Positions 22,620-34,972 of a stretch of 64,000 nucleotides of DNA are shown here, one piece after another. Numbering within the stretch: position 1 is the first letter of the stretch; every line of letters starts with the position of its first letter. The notes beneath the pieces were generated by a model. That model was not told where the DNA came from and did no database searches. It worked only from the letters and a program-made list of their open reading frames with translations. The position numbers and the translations under genes are program-made. Origin of the DNA: Tenodera sinensis (Eukaryota > Arthropoda > Insecta > Mantodea > Mantidae). Location of the stretch: the NCBI GenBank assembly GCA_030765045.1, contig CM060967.1:149099751-149163750 (forward strand). Direction: 5' to 3'.

Positions 22620-22765
22620 GGGTCGGGTGGTACACTATAACCCAGTGATTTCCTATATTTGCCAGAGAGGTTGGATTTACCTCCTTCCACTACACGCGGA
22701 TTTTGCCACCTTTAAATCAGATTGTATGTGTTGCAGTGGCGGTTTTATTAATATACATGCCTGGT
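22620..22765 (-). repeat. arm 2 of an inverted repeat (block D core)
   Basis: Reverse complement of 21515-21640, including TTTACCTCCTTCCACTA and ACGCGGATTTTGCC. Confidence 0.65.
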
Positions 22766-23057
22766 AATGCTGTGTTGCCAGTTTTTTTAACAGGATTTTA
22801 AAACAGCGTATTTTAAATATTTCATATTTTAAGCATTTCATACATTTGTAAATTGCATGGCTCCTACTTCATAAATGTACGTGGACGGTATGCATACACA
22901 TGATCACAGAATAGTAGAATATGGATACAATTTTATTGTTAAACCATTTACTGCCCTTTATTTAAGCCTTTTTTTTCTGCTATCGAATAACTCCGCTTGT
23001 TTCAGAGAACATAGCAACTTCTCACGATAGGAAATTCCTCCCTCATATAATATTGAT

Positions 23058-23408
23058 TCACATGCCACCTAGTAGTATCTTTTTGAAATGCATCAAGTGA
23101 CGTTTTAGGACTGTCTCATGGCCTTTATTTTCCCAGAATACTGCATTAAAAACGACTGGACACTTCTCCTTGATTATATTCTTCACGGTGGGTTTTCCCA
23201 CTTTCAATGCATCACAAACACTATCCAACACGCTGTTAACATGTAGAAGGGGCCCATCAGTGTCCCGCTCCTGGTACTCGAAGCCTAAATATAAACCGCG
23301 GCTTTGGCTGTTATAAGAGCCGACCTTCGATTCTAGTGAACCCTTAGCCACGTTATTATAATAACGATGATAATAACATGGGAAGCATTCAAATCGGAGA
23401 TCACGCAT
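23058..23408 (-). CDS. 116-codon ORF, possible transposase N-terminal fragment or small gene
   Basis: A complete ATG-to-stop frame on the minus strand with mixed, non-repetitive composition, unlike the microsatellite frames nearby. Residues about 69-83 read ALKVGKPTVKNIIKE followed by KC, which resembles the helix-turn-helix segment of PIF/Harbinger-type transposases (pattern xxxGKSTVxxIIKExC). It lacks any catalytic DDE part, so if related it is a remnant or a domesticated DNA-binding piece. Upstream on the same strand lie a CCAAT element (about 23515) and a CACGTG E-box (about 23440). Downstream, AATAAA-type signals sit near 22930-22970. The ATG context is poor (T at -3). A chance ORF cannot be excluded. 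Confidence 0.35.
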   Translation of the reverse strand: MRDLRFECFPCYYHRYYNNVAKGSLESKVGSYNSQSRGLYLGFEYQERDTDGPLLHVNSVLDSVCDALKVGKPTVKNIIKEKCPVVFNAVFWENKGHETVLKRHLMHFKKILLGGM

Positions 23409-23814
23409 TCACTTGCACAAACACCAAAACACTAAAGTCACGTGGTCCTTGTAAAACGGAGTTGGCAACACGGTGCTAGATTTGGAAGCCACGCCTAGCG
23501 ATGAGACTGCTGATTGGTGCTAGCAGAAACTTTGAACTTTACGATGCATTAGTCGCTTTCAGTATTGCCAATAGTAACAGTTACTGTCCATAACAGATGT
23601 AAAAGTAATATTGGAACTGAATAGTGTTGTAATGAAGACACTGCATGAAAATAAAATCAAATGCCCGAATTTCCATGTTTTAAACTTAGTATACATAATA
23701 TAGTTTCGTTCTTAAGATAATTTTGAGAATCCAATTTCCGAAACTCATTACTAAACGTTGGCAACGTTAACCTTGCCCTCCAACTCAACGCAACTGCAAA
23801 ACGTCAAGGCCGTA
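23409..23814. other. unassigned sequence, possible upstream region of the 116-codon ORF
   Basis: Contains ACGTGG/CACGTG (about 23440) and an inverted CCAAT (about 23512-23520). Otherwise nothing recognised. Confidence 0.3.
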
Positions 23815-23998
23815 CTGTAGAAACTGCCATGGAATCGCCTATTTCTGTCCGTCGATGGATACTGACTCCCTGGTTGTTTCTACACCTCACAAGTAAAGTC
23901 TGAGTCACCCCCCGACTGAAACAGTGGAGTGGGAAATAACCGCTAATCACGTAAACGTCTTCAAAGAGACAAGGTTGGACAGGTTGGACATCGCTGCT
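23815..23998 (-). repeat. block F repeat
   Basis: The reverse complement matches 16070-16215 and 44005-44140: GTTGGACATCGC, AAAGAGACAAGGTTGGAC, CAGTGGAGTGGGAAATAACC, GATGGATACTGACTCCC. This copy is longer in its middle than the other two. Confidence 0.7.
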
Positions 23999-24096
23999 AT
24001 AACCTCTTCTGGGGCTCAGGCTTGGTTGGGATCGAGGCGAATCTAAGAATGTTGATCGGTGCAGATCTCTGCTTCCTACCTCTAAGCAGCTGTCGT

Positions 24097-24290
24097 CCTC
24101 TGTGGTCTAGGGTTAGCATGGTTTCTGGTTTCCCAGGTTGCGAGTTCAAACCCGGCGAAGGGAGATGGAAGTTTTCGACGTAAAAAATACATAGCATTGT
24201 TTCCTTTGGAAGGAAAGTGAAGCCAATGATCCTGTGTTGTAAATTTACGGCACCTAAAGAATCTCAAGCTTGACAAAGAGACCCCAGAGC
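24097..24290 (+). mobile_element. tRNA-derived SINE
   Basis: The head CTGTGGTCTAGGGTTAGC (A-box region) is followed by GCGAGTTCAAACCC (B-box) at tRNA spacing. A non-tRNA body runs to GGCACCTAAAGAATCTCAAG. The anticodon arm is degenerate. Tail and target duplication are not evident. Confidence 0.6.
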
Positions 24291-24365
24291 AAGATTAAGT
24301 GATCTTTCACGCCCAATATAGAATGGGTCACTGAAAATCACAGCAGTTAAAGAGCATCCATAAAA

Positions 24366-25340
<975 letters not shown>

Positions 25341-26018
25341 GGAAATTGCCTGTATTTCTCAACGTGAACTACGGCGAGTGATTGACAGTTTCCTAAAGAA
25401 GTGCCAAAAATATATGGACAACGACGGTAGCCAGTTTCAGCATCTCCTTTCATAAAGTTGGTAAGTAAAGCCTTTCAAAGTAGTTTTAAAAATGTATGCT
25501 TTCTTCCTCGCCTTCTTATGATAGCGACAAACGGCAACGACTGCCAAGGACGCGGACAGGCAAAACACAGCGCAGCCAGTCCGGAAGTTTTTTGCTCTCC
25601 CGGTAGAAGAGGGTTCATATTGTGCATGAAAAGATAGTGATGAATTCTTATTTCAGAATTTTTCTAATAAAGCATGTCAAATACAGATAGTTGTTATTTC
25701 AATTCATATCTACTCACAAATGGCAACAAAGTAAAACAAAGAGGAAGATTAGAGGTAGTCTGACATTCCTATCACGACTGGAGCCTGGCACACTCCACTG
25801 TTGGCACAAGCAAAGATATGTTCTGAACCAGTTGTACCATTCCTCTCAATGTTAATCAGCTGTCAGCACATTCATTACTTACTTCTTAGGTGTATACATT
25901 TCCTATTACTCTTTTACAGGATGAATTACTGTAAGGAAAGCGAGTAACTTCAACTTAATGGTTCCCAAGTTCGAAGAGCGTACTCCAGAGGGCGTAAGAG
26001 ATTCACAAAGAGCCATAG

Positions 26019-26019
<1 letters not shown>
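25341..26019. other. unassigned sequence
   Basis: No recognised repeat or gene. A 78-codon minus frame (25217-25453) spans the end of family A and has no family resemblance. Confidence 0.4.
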
Positions 26020-26049
<30 letters not shown>

Positions 26050-26076
26050 CTTCTTCTTCTTCTTCTTCTTCTTCTA
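26020..26076. repeat. (TTC)n microsatellite
   Basis: Eighteen or so TTC units, followed by a further TTC-rich stretch. It is opposite in polarity to the (GAA)n at 27484, 1.4 kb away. Confidence 0.95.
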
Positions 26077-26204
26077 CATCCTTCTTTTCTTCTTTTATTT
26101 AGGACCTGTTCGTCTTCATGCAGGTTCTGATGTCAGTAAAAACACCCTTCTAATCATTCTTTCTTTCTTTTGCAAATATTATTATATCAGTGAGTAGTAA
26201 TTGC

Positions 26205-27545
26205 AAGATTTAGAATAAGCAAAGGCCATTTAACATTAGTAGGCGTCTATGCCCCTGAAGAAGGAAAAAAGAAAGAAATAGAACTATTTTATGAACAATG
26301 CAAAATCCCTGAAAAATGGAAAACAGCAGAAGTGATATCAATATTTGAAAAAGACGATAGTAAATAATGTAATAATTATAGAGGCATTACACTGTGCATA
26401 AAGTATATGCTTGAATTCTCAACAGAAAACTGCAAATTATAACGGAGTCTGTAATCGGAGAGGAACAGAATGGTTTCAGAACTGGACACCCTATCATAGA
26501 TAATATATTTATTTTGCAACAAATATTTGAGAAAAGGAAAGAATTCAAACTAGAGACACACGTTGCGTTCGTTGATTTTGAAAGCCCTTTGATCGCATGA
26601 GTTAAATTATGGAAAATCAAGGCTATCCACAACAGTTAATGGGAAATTGATACAGCAACTCTAAAATTGTAATAAACACCGCAAAGACAAGAACAGAAGA
26701 AATTATAGACAAGGGTGTAGTATTTCGCGTACTTTTTTTAGTATTTATACAAGTGTCATCATTCAAAATCGGTAAAGTATTGCTTTTAAAGGAATTAAAG
26801 TAAACAACAATAAATGTATCGATGACGTTGCACTACAAAGGAATATTACTTACAACATTCTCTACATTATCTGAGTGAAATATTCAAAGAGTAAATTTTA
26901 AAATTTCTACAGAGAAAGCTAAAATGGTGTTTTTAGGCAAACAACCAATAAGATCGAAAGTAGTACTAGATGATAAAGTCGCAGAACAAATCTCATGCTC
27001 CACATATCTAGGTTGCGAATTCATTCTACATGAAGAAACGCAAAGAGATATACAAAATTGGCGAAATTGCGTCATATATGCGGCATGATTCACAGAACAT
27101 CAAAACGAAAAACGAGGAAGGAAAGGAGAATGGAATTCTACAAAACAACGGCTGTTCCCTTACTTTTATATGGCAGTGAATTTGGATAGTAAATAAGAAA
27201 ATAAAAACCAGAATTTAGAGTACAGAAATGACCTTTCTAAGAAGAACCAAAAGCTGCACAAGATTATATAAAATACGTAATGAAAATATCAGAAATGAAC
27301 TCCATATATTTTTTAACATGACAGAACTCAACAGTAAAGAAATAACTTGAAAACAACATCCACACAAAGTAGATCAAACGAGGCTTTCTAAATTGGTATA
27401 CCAGTACTGACCATCAGGATTCACGAACATAGAAATACCCAGGAAAAGATGAAAGACATGCTATGAATCATGAGGTATAAAAGAAGAAGAAGAAGAAGAA
27501 GAAGAAGAAGAAGAAGAAGAAGAAGAAGAAGAAGAAGAAGAAGAA
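26205..27545 (+). pseudogene. non-LTR retrotransposon relic (endonuclease and reverse transcriptase pieces)
   Basis: In-order fragments of a LINE ORF2 in shifting frames. An AP-endonuclease motif (LTLVGVYAPEEGKKKEIELF, about 26230) is followed by reverse-transcriptase blocks: KWKTAEV and NNYRGITL near 26310-26390, EEQNGFRTGHP near 26460, HVAFVDFE near 26560. The post-catalytic segments are KISTEKAKMVFLG near 26900 and CSTYLGCEF near 27000. The C-terminal end is near 27420-27470. The stretch between endonuclease and RT is missing, the FADD catalytic block is not readable, and stops and frameshifts are frequent. It ends in (GAA)n, a likely 3' tail. Clade (RTE/jockey-like) is uncertain. Confidence 0.8.
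27484..27544. repeat. (GAA)n tail of the non-LTR relic
   Basis: Twenty perfect AAG/GAA units directly after the end of the retrotransposon similarity. The minus-strand relic at 42510 ends in a comparable AAG-rich tract. Confidence 0.85.
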
Positions 27546-28340
27546 TATATCCATTATTTCACATCGTTTTCTTGTGTCCTGATTCTTTTTTCTCTCCATT
27601 CTTGTTTCTTCCCTTATTTTTCCCTTAACGCATTCGCTTCTGTGGTTTAAAGTAACAGTTGAGCCATCTTTTGTTGTTTTTTCTATGTATGCAGAATTAA
27701 AGTATATAAAATTTTATTTCACGTTCTATGTTCAAATAACCTGATATCTTTCTGCTCTGCCAACTTCTTCAATTATTTCTATAATTGATATAATTACTCC
27801 CAAATTCTTAAAACTTCATTACCTGCTTAGCGATTTTGATTTATAATCGGCCACTTAAGGTTTTGTTTCTTTCCGTTGAAAATGACATATTATATTATTC
27901 TTCTATTATCTCAAATCTGTGCAGCAATCTTTAAAGATCGCTGTCTGTTCAAGGCAATAAAAAACGTCATCTGCACAATATTTTTACTTCCCTTACATAC
28001 CCTTTAAAATTGTTCAAACATGTGCTCTCTTATCCATAATCAAATTAAATAAATTTGATCTGAGGGAATCACTTCGGTTGAGCCTATATTACATGTTAAG
28101 AATTATGAATCAAAATAAAATACCTTAAAATATCTTATAGTTATAGGAGGCACAAATATCCGTTATATCACATTCTTTTCTTGTGTCCTAATTCGTTATT
28201 CTTTTCCTTATTGACATGCCTGATGTAAACATAAACTTGGAAACATTTACTTCAATATTGTTTGCATTGTGAACGGTTGCATTAAATACTTATCATCTAG
28301 TTTTTGTCAGCCCATGTGTTCCGAGTGAGAAGTCGATGGA
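27546..28340. other. unassigned AT-rich sequence
   Basis: No feature recognised. The phrase ATATCCATTATTTCACAT..TCTTGTGTCCTGATTCTTT near 27545-27585 recurs with changes at about 28155-28190, a short internal duplication. Confidence 0.4.
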
Positions 28341-28344
28341 TGAC

Positions 28345-28925
28345 GTATTCTTATACTGCTGGATCCTCGATCTTTTCATTCACCACTTGCAATGTGCTAC
28401 ATGCGTATTCCAAATATAGGCCGTTGATTGACAAATATCCTGTACGGAAGTGATATGCCGGGCCGGGCCGGGCCGGACCGGACCGGTGTCTTGAGCGATG
28501 ACTCCTCGCAGAAAGGAACCAGCTCGACGTGGGCGTTTTGGAGGCGCTGGGCTGCAGTCCATGAATGGATGTGGAGGTACGACCTTGTCGCCCCCCTCCT
28601 CGCACATTTAGGACACCGCAAAAACTGCGCCACATCCGGTACACGTTCCCAGAGGACCGGCGCGGCAATGTGGGACAGATCGGCTTGAGGAAAACCGCGA
28701 GTTGTTTGCTGCCAATGACCTGCCCGGTATGCGCAAAGGCTTATCGCTTCCTTCCGTGACGTCATTTGTAACTTCCTTTACATACGTTACAACCACTGGC
28801 GCCGATCGAGAGGAAAGGGTGGTGCTGTCGGAAATATCTCCCAGAGTACAAAGTCCCTCAAACGTAAAACTTCGAATTTATTGCGTTGGTAGACATGATC
28901 CGTTTAATCATTGTGCGATATGAAA
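28345..28925. other. CpG-rich patch of unknown nature
   Basis: A clear rise in GC and CpG over about 450 bp. It includes tandem GGGCC/GGACC units at about 28459-28487 and long overlapping frames on both strands (28397-28765 minus; 28428-28688 and 28565-28759 plus), as expected in stop-poor GC-rich DNA. Single splice-like or repeat-like signals are not decisive. It may be a promoter/first-exon CpG island, a coding exon or an unrecognised mobile element. Confidence 0.35.
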
Positions 28926-29479
28926 GAGAGGGAAGTTGACGCCAAGTCTCCCCTCAGATCCCTCCTTCTCCTGTCACATTTATATTAAGATCCTAAAACC
29001 TTCTGCTTCACGGATTAGGCTCCTACGACACCACTGGGTATGTGATTCTTACGCGTTCTTGGCTTCTTCTCCCTCCAGGATTACAGTTGTATATAGGCCT
29101 CGGAGTTTTAGTTAAATACATATTCTATTTGCGTCCTAAGGCATGCAGTTAATAGTTACTCTCCATCACTGTTTCTAGTTCCTAATTCCGTAATTGTCTC
29201 ACAGATTTCATTGTTGGTCTTTAGAGAAACAATGAAATGTCAAGTCGCTATAATGTGATTCATGTAAAAAAGGAATAGTTAAACAATGTTAAGTATTACC
29301 TTTATAAACACAAGGTATAATACCCGATTTTAAAATAAATTGGTCTTAAAATTGCTCAGACATTTTATTACCGTGGTGGTCACAAAGTACAAGCCCCTAG
29401 TATAAGTTCTGGAATAAGGCTTTAGCATTGCTAGGTTTAATATACTGGATATTCTCTTCTTTTTTACCTGATTACCCTC
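28926..29479. other. unassigned AT-rich sequence
   Basis: Nothing recognised. Confidence 0.4.
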
Positions 29480-29818
29480 CCCTTATGTAGGACTTACAAG
29501 CCAGTGCCTATGGTCATATGCCTGTCGGAGAGCACAGGAACCTATGGACTGGACAGAGTGAAGACCTGGAAGCGGGTGGTCAACCAAGTACCAGGTATGA
29601 TAGTGAGGAAGAGGATGATATGAAATGCAGGCGAAATGGATGATTGGAAAGCTGATTATGGAGTAATTGGTGGAATGAGCGGCGGGGGAAACCGGAGAAA
29701 ACTTGCCCTGACGCCGCTTCGTCCACCACGAATACCACATTGGGGTCGCTGGAATCAAACCCGGCCCACCTAGGTGGTAGGCGAACGGTCTAACTGCTCG
29801 GCCACGACGCCGCCATTC
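29480..29818 (-). mobile_element. tRNA-derived SINE, long body
   Basis: The minus-strand head GGCGGCGTCGTGGCCGAGCA contains an A-box region, and GGGTTTGATTCC is a B-box variant. A body of about 250 bp includes TTTTCTCCGGTTTCCCCCGC, which is also present in reverse complement at 53830-53950. The head recurs at 58193-58290. This is one SINE family with three pieces in the window. The 147-codon minus frame over it is a by-product. Confidence 0.7.
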
Positions 29819-29829
29819 TGTATATTCGC

Positions 29830-30783
29830 ACCGGAAGAAATATTTCAGTTTTATTGCACATAAAAACACATTCTCTGATTTTTTTATGTAGATGAACATT
29901 TTTGGATATTCACATAAATTACACAAAAGTCACATAAACAAAACCTCTCTATAAACATTTTTTACACATTTCATAAAATCACATAAAAGCAGGTACAAAA
30001 TTGTTTTTAAGAACCACCATCCAACTTCTTTAATGCTCAATTACATAGACCAAATGTCGCAATTTGTTAGTCATTATTAGAATAACTGATATGTCAGCTA
30101 AGGTATCCCTTCAGTTGGAAGAAAAAAATCTTGCTTTCTCAAGCTACATGAGCGCCATCACCATCGTGTCCAGAGTGAAAAACAGTGCAAGTTACCGTGT
30201 GCAAAGCTTTCAAGCAGATCATCGTCCACAAGTAACACAATATTTAAGTGGTAACAATCATTTGATGTTCAATGGGAATTCTTAGTAATAATTGTCAATC
30301 TTTCGGGTTCCCTTCCATGAATAGTGTCTGGTGTGAATTACGTGCATTTATATTCGTTCAACCGTTCAGATCCTTAAAAAATATTTTATTTGTTTTGGCA
30401 CATCTTTTTGAGATTTTCAGCACGCAAAAAATAATTTCCAAGCTTTTAGCACCTAAAAATCCGAGCCTTAGCCATGAATAATAATGGGATTCCTATATGA
30501 TTCACCCTTTTAATATATTGGCACTGTTCTACAATTTAATAATCAACTAAATACTGTCATTAACTCAGGATAATGCCTTTGTCCTTCAACGCGCAATCGC
30601 GCTGTGGAGTGGGGAGCTTCTTGGTACGATGTAAACGGAGAAAACCCAGCAGTTCAAAGCAGCTGGACTATAAGCAGTGCCAATGTTGCTACAATATTAT
30701 ATCGTGTGGCTGCTTGAATTATTTATTATACCGGGAAAGAAAGAATAAGTTTACTTTGAAGCAGGGTCTAAAATGTCAGCAAA
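29830..30783. other. unassigned AT-rich sequence
   Basis: No repeat copy or gene recognised. Three short plus-strand frames (30064-30285, 30272-30481, 30573-30791) are unconvincing. Confidence 0.4.
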
Positions 30784-31224
30784 AAATCTGATGTGTTGCA
30801 GTCACATGATTTTCTCAGCTCTTGAACTAACCATTATTACAAATTCTTATTCCTGCATCTTCGTGTTAGTTGAGATAAACCTTTGCAGAAATTATATTAT
30901 TTGCTAATTTCCTTGTAAGTGCAAGGAGAATATGAGAATAGTCATATATTTTAAAGCTTTAAGATTCCGTTCTTTTTGCACGGCTAAGGTATAAAAATGA
31001 ATAATGATCTTCCATTTGACGAACGTTTAAGTATTCCAAAACTCACACAAATAACAAGGAATATCTCCGAAATGGTTCACTCCACAAAAAATTAATTTGA
31101 ATAAATTGTGTGCTTTAACATCTACATTTTTATAAGATTTGGTCTATCTCTTACGGTTTACGAGCTATTCAAAAGTCAAAAGTCTGGCTATAGCCAGAAA
31201 ATTCAAAATATGCATTTAATTTGT

Positions 31225-31435
<211 letters not shown>

Positions 31436-31625
31436 GCATTTTAATCAAAATCGTCAGAGCCATTTTCGAGAAAATCAAAATTTTGGAAAAATTTTCATAT
31501 AAAGGGTAGTTTAGGGTGGAGGAATTTTCTTGAAAATCTTCGTGTCGCATCTTTAAAATATATTAAACTTAAACACCAACTTGGTTTTTAAGCGACTTTT
31601 GGTTTTTGAGTTATGCTGTCCACAG

Positions 31626-31628
31626 ACT

Positions 31629-31706
<78 letters not shown>
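31626..31706. repeat. (CA)n microsatellite inside family A
   Basis: About 40 perfect CA units. Equivalent tracts sit at the same element position in most copies in this window. Confidence 0.95.
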
Positions 31707-31709
<3 letters not shown>

Positions 31710-31846
31710 GGACGGACCTTTTTATAAGAATACCTTTTTGGATTCAGGGGGCCTGAAAACATATATTTCCGGTGAAATCTCGACATCGAATTTTTGGGTG
31801 GAATACAATACTTCCTCTACTTACTATATGTAGCAGAGAAGGTAAA

Positions 31847-32639
31847 AACAATAGCGTGATATCTCAGGTCAGCTTGCGCCAACCACAATGTCACAGCTAA
31901 ACTCCTGAAACACAGTAGACCTCGCGCAAGAAACGGTGTTCTAAAAACGCACGAGTTCAACTGAGGTATAAATAAAATAACTGATGTTTAACACACATTA
32001 GTTTTAATTTCTTTACATCAATTACCATTTCGAAAAAAAAAGTTTGCCTTACTTTGCCTTCTAGCGTGAACTTGAACCATCAGCTGCACTCGTTCATTGA
32101 AACAGTTGTTTACAACCGGGTGCGAAAAAAGCAGCTTGTGAAGCGGCTGTGGTAATGTTCATCACAAGAAGCGGCGCAAATATTTACTTTCCTTCGTGTA
32201 CACACACACTTTTTACTGTTCCCAAAAAGCACGCAATCAGACACTACGCTTTAGTGTGAGTGGTGTCTGTGGCTATGAAATGAGTGTTTTTAATATTAGA
32301 AACGGTGACATCATCTCGACGTGTTCCCATGACGGGATTGAGGAAGGTCAGGGATATCGAAATTTCCAGACAGACCGCCCACATAACTCTTATGCTTATC
32401 AGCAGCGAGAGTAAACACACCAGATAATGATATCCAGACTTTAACTTAACCAACATTTAACAGGGCTACATAGTTAAAAACAGGCCAAGCAAAGAAAAAT
32501 GTTGCTTTTGTCTTATTATGTCCAATTTGGAAATCTTAGCTTAACACAAACAAATAAAATAAAAACTAGGACATAATACATTATGTTAAACTCTGGGTTA
32601 GTGCATCTATAAGAGCATCTAGGTTATAAGAATTCACGT
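31847..32639. other. unassigned sequence
   Basis: No recognised repeat. Frames on both strands around 32196-32456 have no family resemblance. Confidence 0.4.
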
Positions 32640-33395
32640 AGAGGAAATATTGGATTTGATCCAAAATTTCGATTTCGGGATTTCACAGGAAATATATGTT
32701 TTGAGGCACCCTGAATCCAAAAAAAAGTATTTTTAGTTAAAGGTTCGTGTGTGTGTGTGTGTGTGCGTGTGTGTGTGTGTGTTAAAAAACCAAAGTTGGT
32801 ATTTAAGTTTAATGTTTTTCAAGCAAGTGACATGAAGAAGTTGAAGAAAATTCCCCCTCCCAAAACTAGCTTCTACTTGGAAAATTTGTAGAAAATTTTG
32901 ATTTTCTCGAAAATAGCTCTAACAAAATTGATTGATATTTTTATGACAAATGAGATTTATATTTTTAATTTTATGGCTATAGTCTATGTAGTTCTGTTTA
33001 CTCTTGGTGACTGGTAAACCTCACACATAGACGAAATCTCACTATACAAAAAATATAGATATGGTTAAAATACAATTTCGTTTATCTCCCAATTATTTTG
33101 TTTTCTTTAGTGGAGTGAACCATTTCGGAGATATGCCTTTTCTAAAATGGAAGGTCATTATCCACGTTTTCATCTCTTGGCCGTGAAAAGAGAACGGAAT
33201 TTCTAAGGTTTAAAAGGTTTGACTATCGCTCAAGGCCTACTGTATTCTGATATTCCTCTTACAGAAGAAAATCAGCAAGAAGGAAATTTCTGCAAATGTT
33301 TATCTCGACTAACACGAAGAAAATAAAGCAATAAGGGTTTGTAAGAATATATAGTACAGGAGTAGAGAAGGTCACGTAAGTGCAACACATTCGAT
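32640..33395 (-). repeat. family A repeat, nearly full length
   Basis: From the decayed 3' arm (GTAGAGGAAATATTGG) through a (GT)n tract (32748-32781) to AGTAGAGAAGGTCACGTAAG and CACATTCGAT at the 5' end. The block before the microsatellite is shortened (TTAAAAAACCAAAGTTGG follows the GT tract directly). Confidence 0.88.
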
Positions 33396-33726
33396 ATTTT
33401 TAAAACATTAATAATTGAAATCCTTATTCAGATTTGTGGAGGAAAGAAGTTTTATAATCAGAACAAAACTTTTCATTTATTGTTATAACCTAAATTATTG
33501 CTTCTTAAATTTATATAGTTTGACAGTGTTCTGTATTCTAATAAAGCATTTCGAGCAGTTACCGTTAAAATAAAGAATATTAAATATTTGTTAAAGGACC
33601 AAAGAATTAACCAAGACATATACAATTTTCAATAGAAATGTGAAACTAGGCATGTCGTGTGGTTGTAAAACAAGGAAAAAATTAAATCATTCAAAGCAAA
33701 TAAACATTTATAAAGAATGCTTAAAA
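33396..33726. other. unassigned AT-rich sequence
   Basis: Nothing recognised. Confidence 0.4.
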
Positions 33727-33731
33727 ATATT

Positions 33732-34972
33732 TGATGTGTTGCACTCACATGACTTTCTTTTCTCTTGCCAAACTATTCTTACAAACACAGCATTTCTCAA
33801 TTTATTCATGTTAATCGAGATAAACATTTGTGCAAATTATCTTATTTTTGGCGCAAGCGGAATACAGTAGCCTTTAGGCGATTGTAAAATGTTTTAAAGG
33901 TGGTCGCTATATGATGATTTTGAAATTCCGTTCTTTGCATAACAAAGAGGTAAAAAATGAATAACGACCTCCCATTTGAGAGTGATCTATAAGTGTTGGA
34001 AAATTCTGACAAATAAGGAATACCTCCGAAATAGTTCACTTCACAAAGAAAAAATCTGATGTGTTGCATTCACATGACTTTCTCTACTCCTTTACTAACC
34101 ATTCTTACAAACTCTTATTCTTATATCTTCTTCGAGTTAGTTGAGATGAGCATTTGTACAGATTATCTTATTGCTTATTTCTTTGTAGGTACAAGGGGAA
34201 TATTAGAATACAGTAGACTTTGAGCGATAGTCAAATCTTTTAAAGCTTTGAGATTCCGTTCTCTTTGCCCGCTTAACATATAAAAAATGAACAACGATGA
34301 TCCATTTCACGAAAGTTTTAAGTTTTCCGAAACTGACACACATAATAAGGAACATCTCCGAAATGGTTCACTCTACCAAAAAATTTATTCAGACATAAGT
34401 TGTATATTTCAGTGAGATCTACATTTTTTTATATTAAGAATTTGTCTACCTTTTATGGTTTACGAGTTATTCAAAAGTCATCCAGAGTAAACAGGACTAC
34501 ATAGGCTATAGCGAGAAAATTGAAAATATACATTTCATTTTTCATACAAATATCTTAAATATATGACATTTGAATGAAAATTGTTAGAGCCATTTTCTAG
34601 AATGTCAAAATTTTCGAAAAATTATCCATTTAAAAGATAGTTTAGGGTGGGGCTATTTTCTTCAAAATCTTCGCATGGCATCCTAGAAACACATTAAACT
34701 TAATTACCAACTTTGGTTTTTAACCAACTTTTCGTTTTTGAGTTATACTGTCCACAGACTGACAGACTAACAGACAGACAGACCGACAGACAGACACACA
34801 CACACACACACATACGGACCTTTTTCTAAAAATGCTTTTTATGGATTCAGGGGCTCTCGAAACATATTTCCGGTGAAATATCGACATCGAATTTTTGGGT
34901 GGAGTACAATACTTCCTTCTACTTACCAGTAGAGGAAGTAAAAATTAATTTGACATAAATTTGTTAGATAAA
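33732..34972 (+). repeat. family A copy split by a second family A copy
   Basis: The left part 33732-34050 runs from TTTGATGTGTTGCACTCACA to CAAAGAAAAAA. It resumes after the inner copy as TTAATTTGACATAAATTTGT (from 34945), the expected next block. It then truncates at about 34972. Confidence 0.85.
34055..34944 (+). repeat. family A repeat, full length, nested
   Basis: 5' TCTGATGTGTTGCATTCACA. Subterminal ACTTTCTCTACT at 34077-34088. Terminal hairpin arms near 34912-34939 (TCTACT, loop TACC, AGTAGAGGAAGT) and A-run 34940-34944. CAGA and CA repeats occupy the microsatellite site. The interrupted outer copy gives its exact boundaries apart from ambiguity over A residues. Confidence 0.93.

Noticed and set aside
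26020..27544. Terminal inverted repeats formed by (TTC)n at 26020 and (GAA)n at 27484
   Set aside because: Both are simple repeats. The GAA tract is better explained as the tail of the non-LTR relic, and the TTC tract is not at its 5' boundary.
28397..28765. 122-codon minus-strand ORF as a gene
   Set aside because: Overlapping frames of similar size exist on both strands because the patch is GC-rich. No recognised domain.
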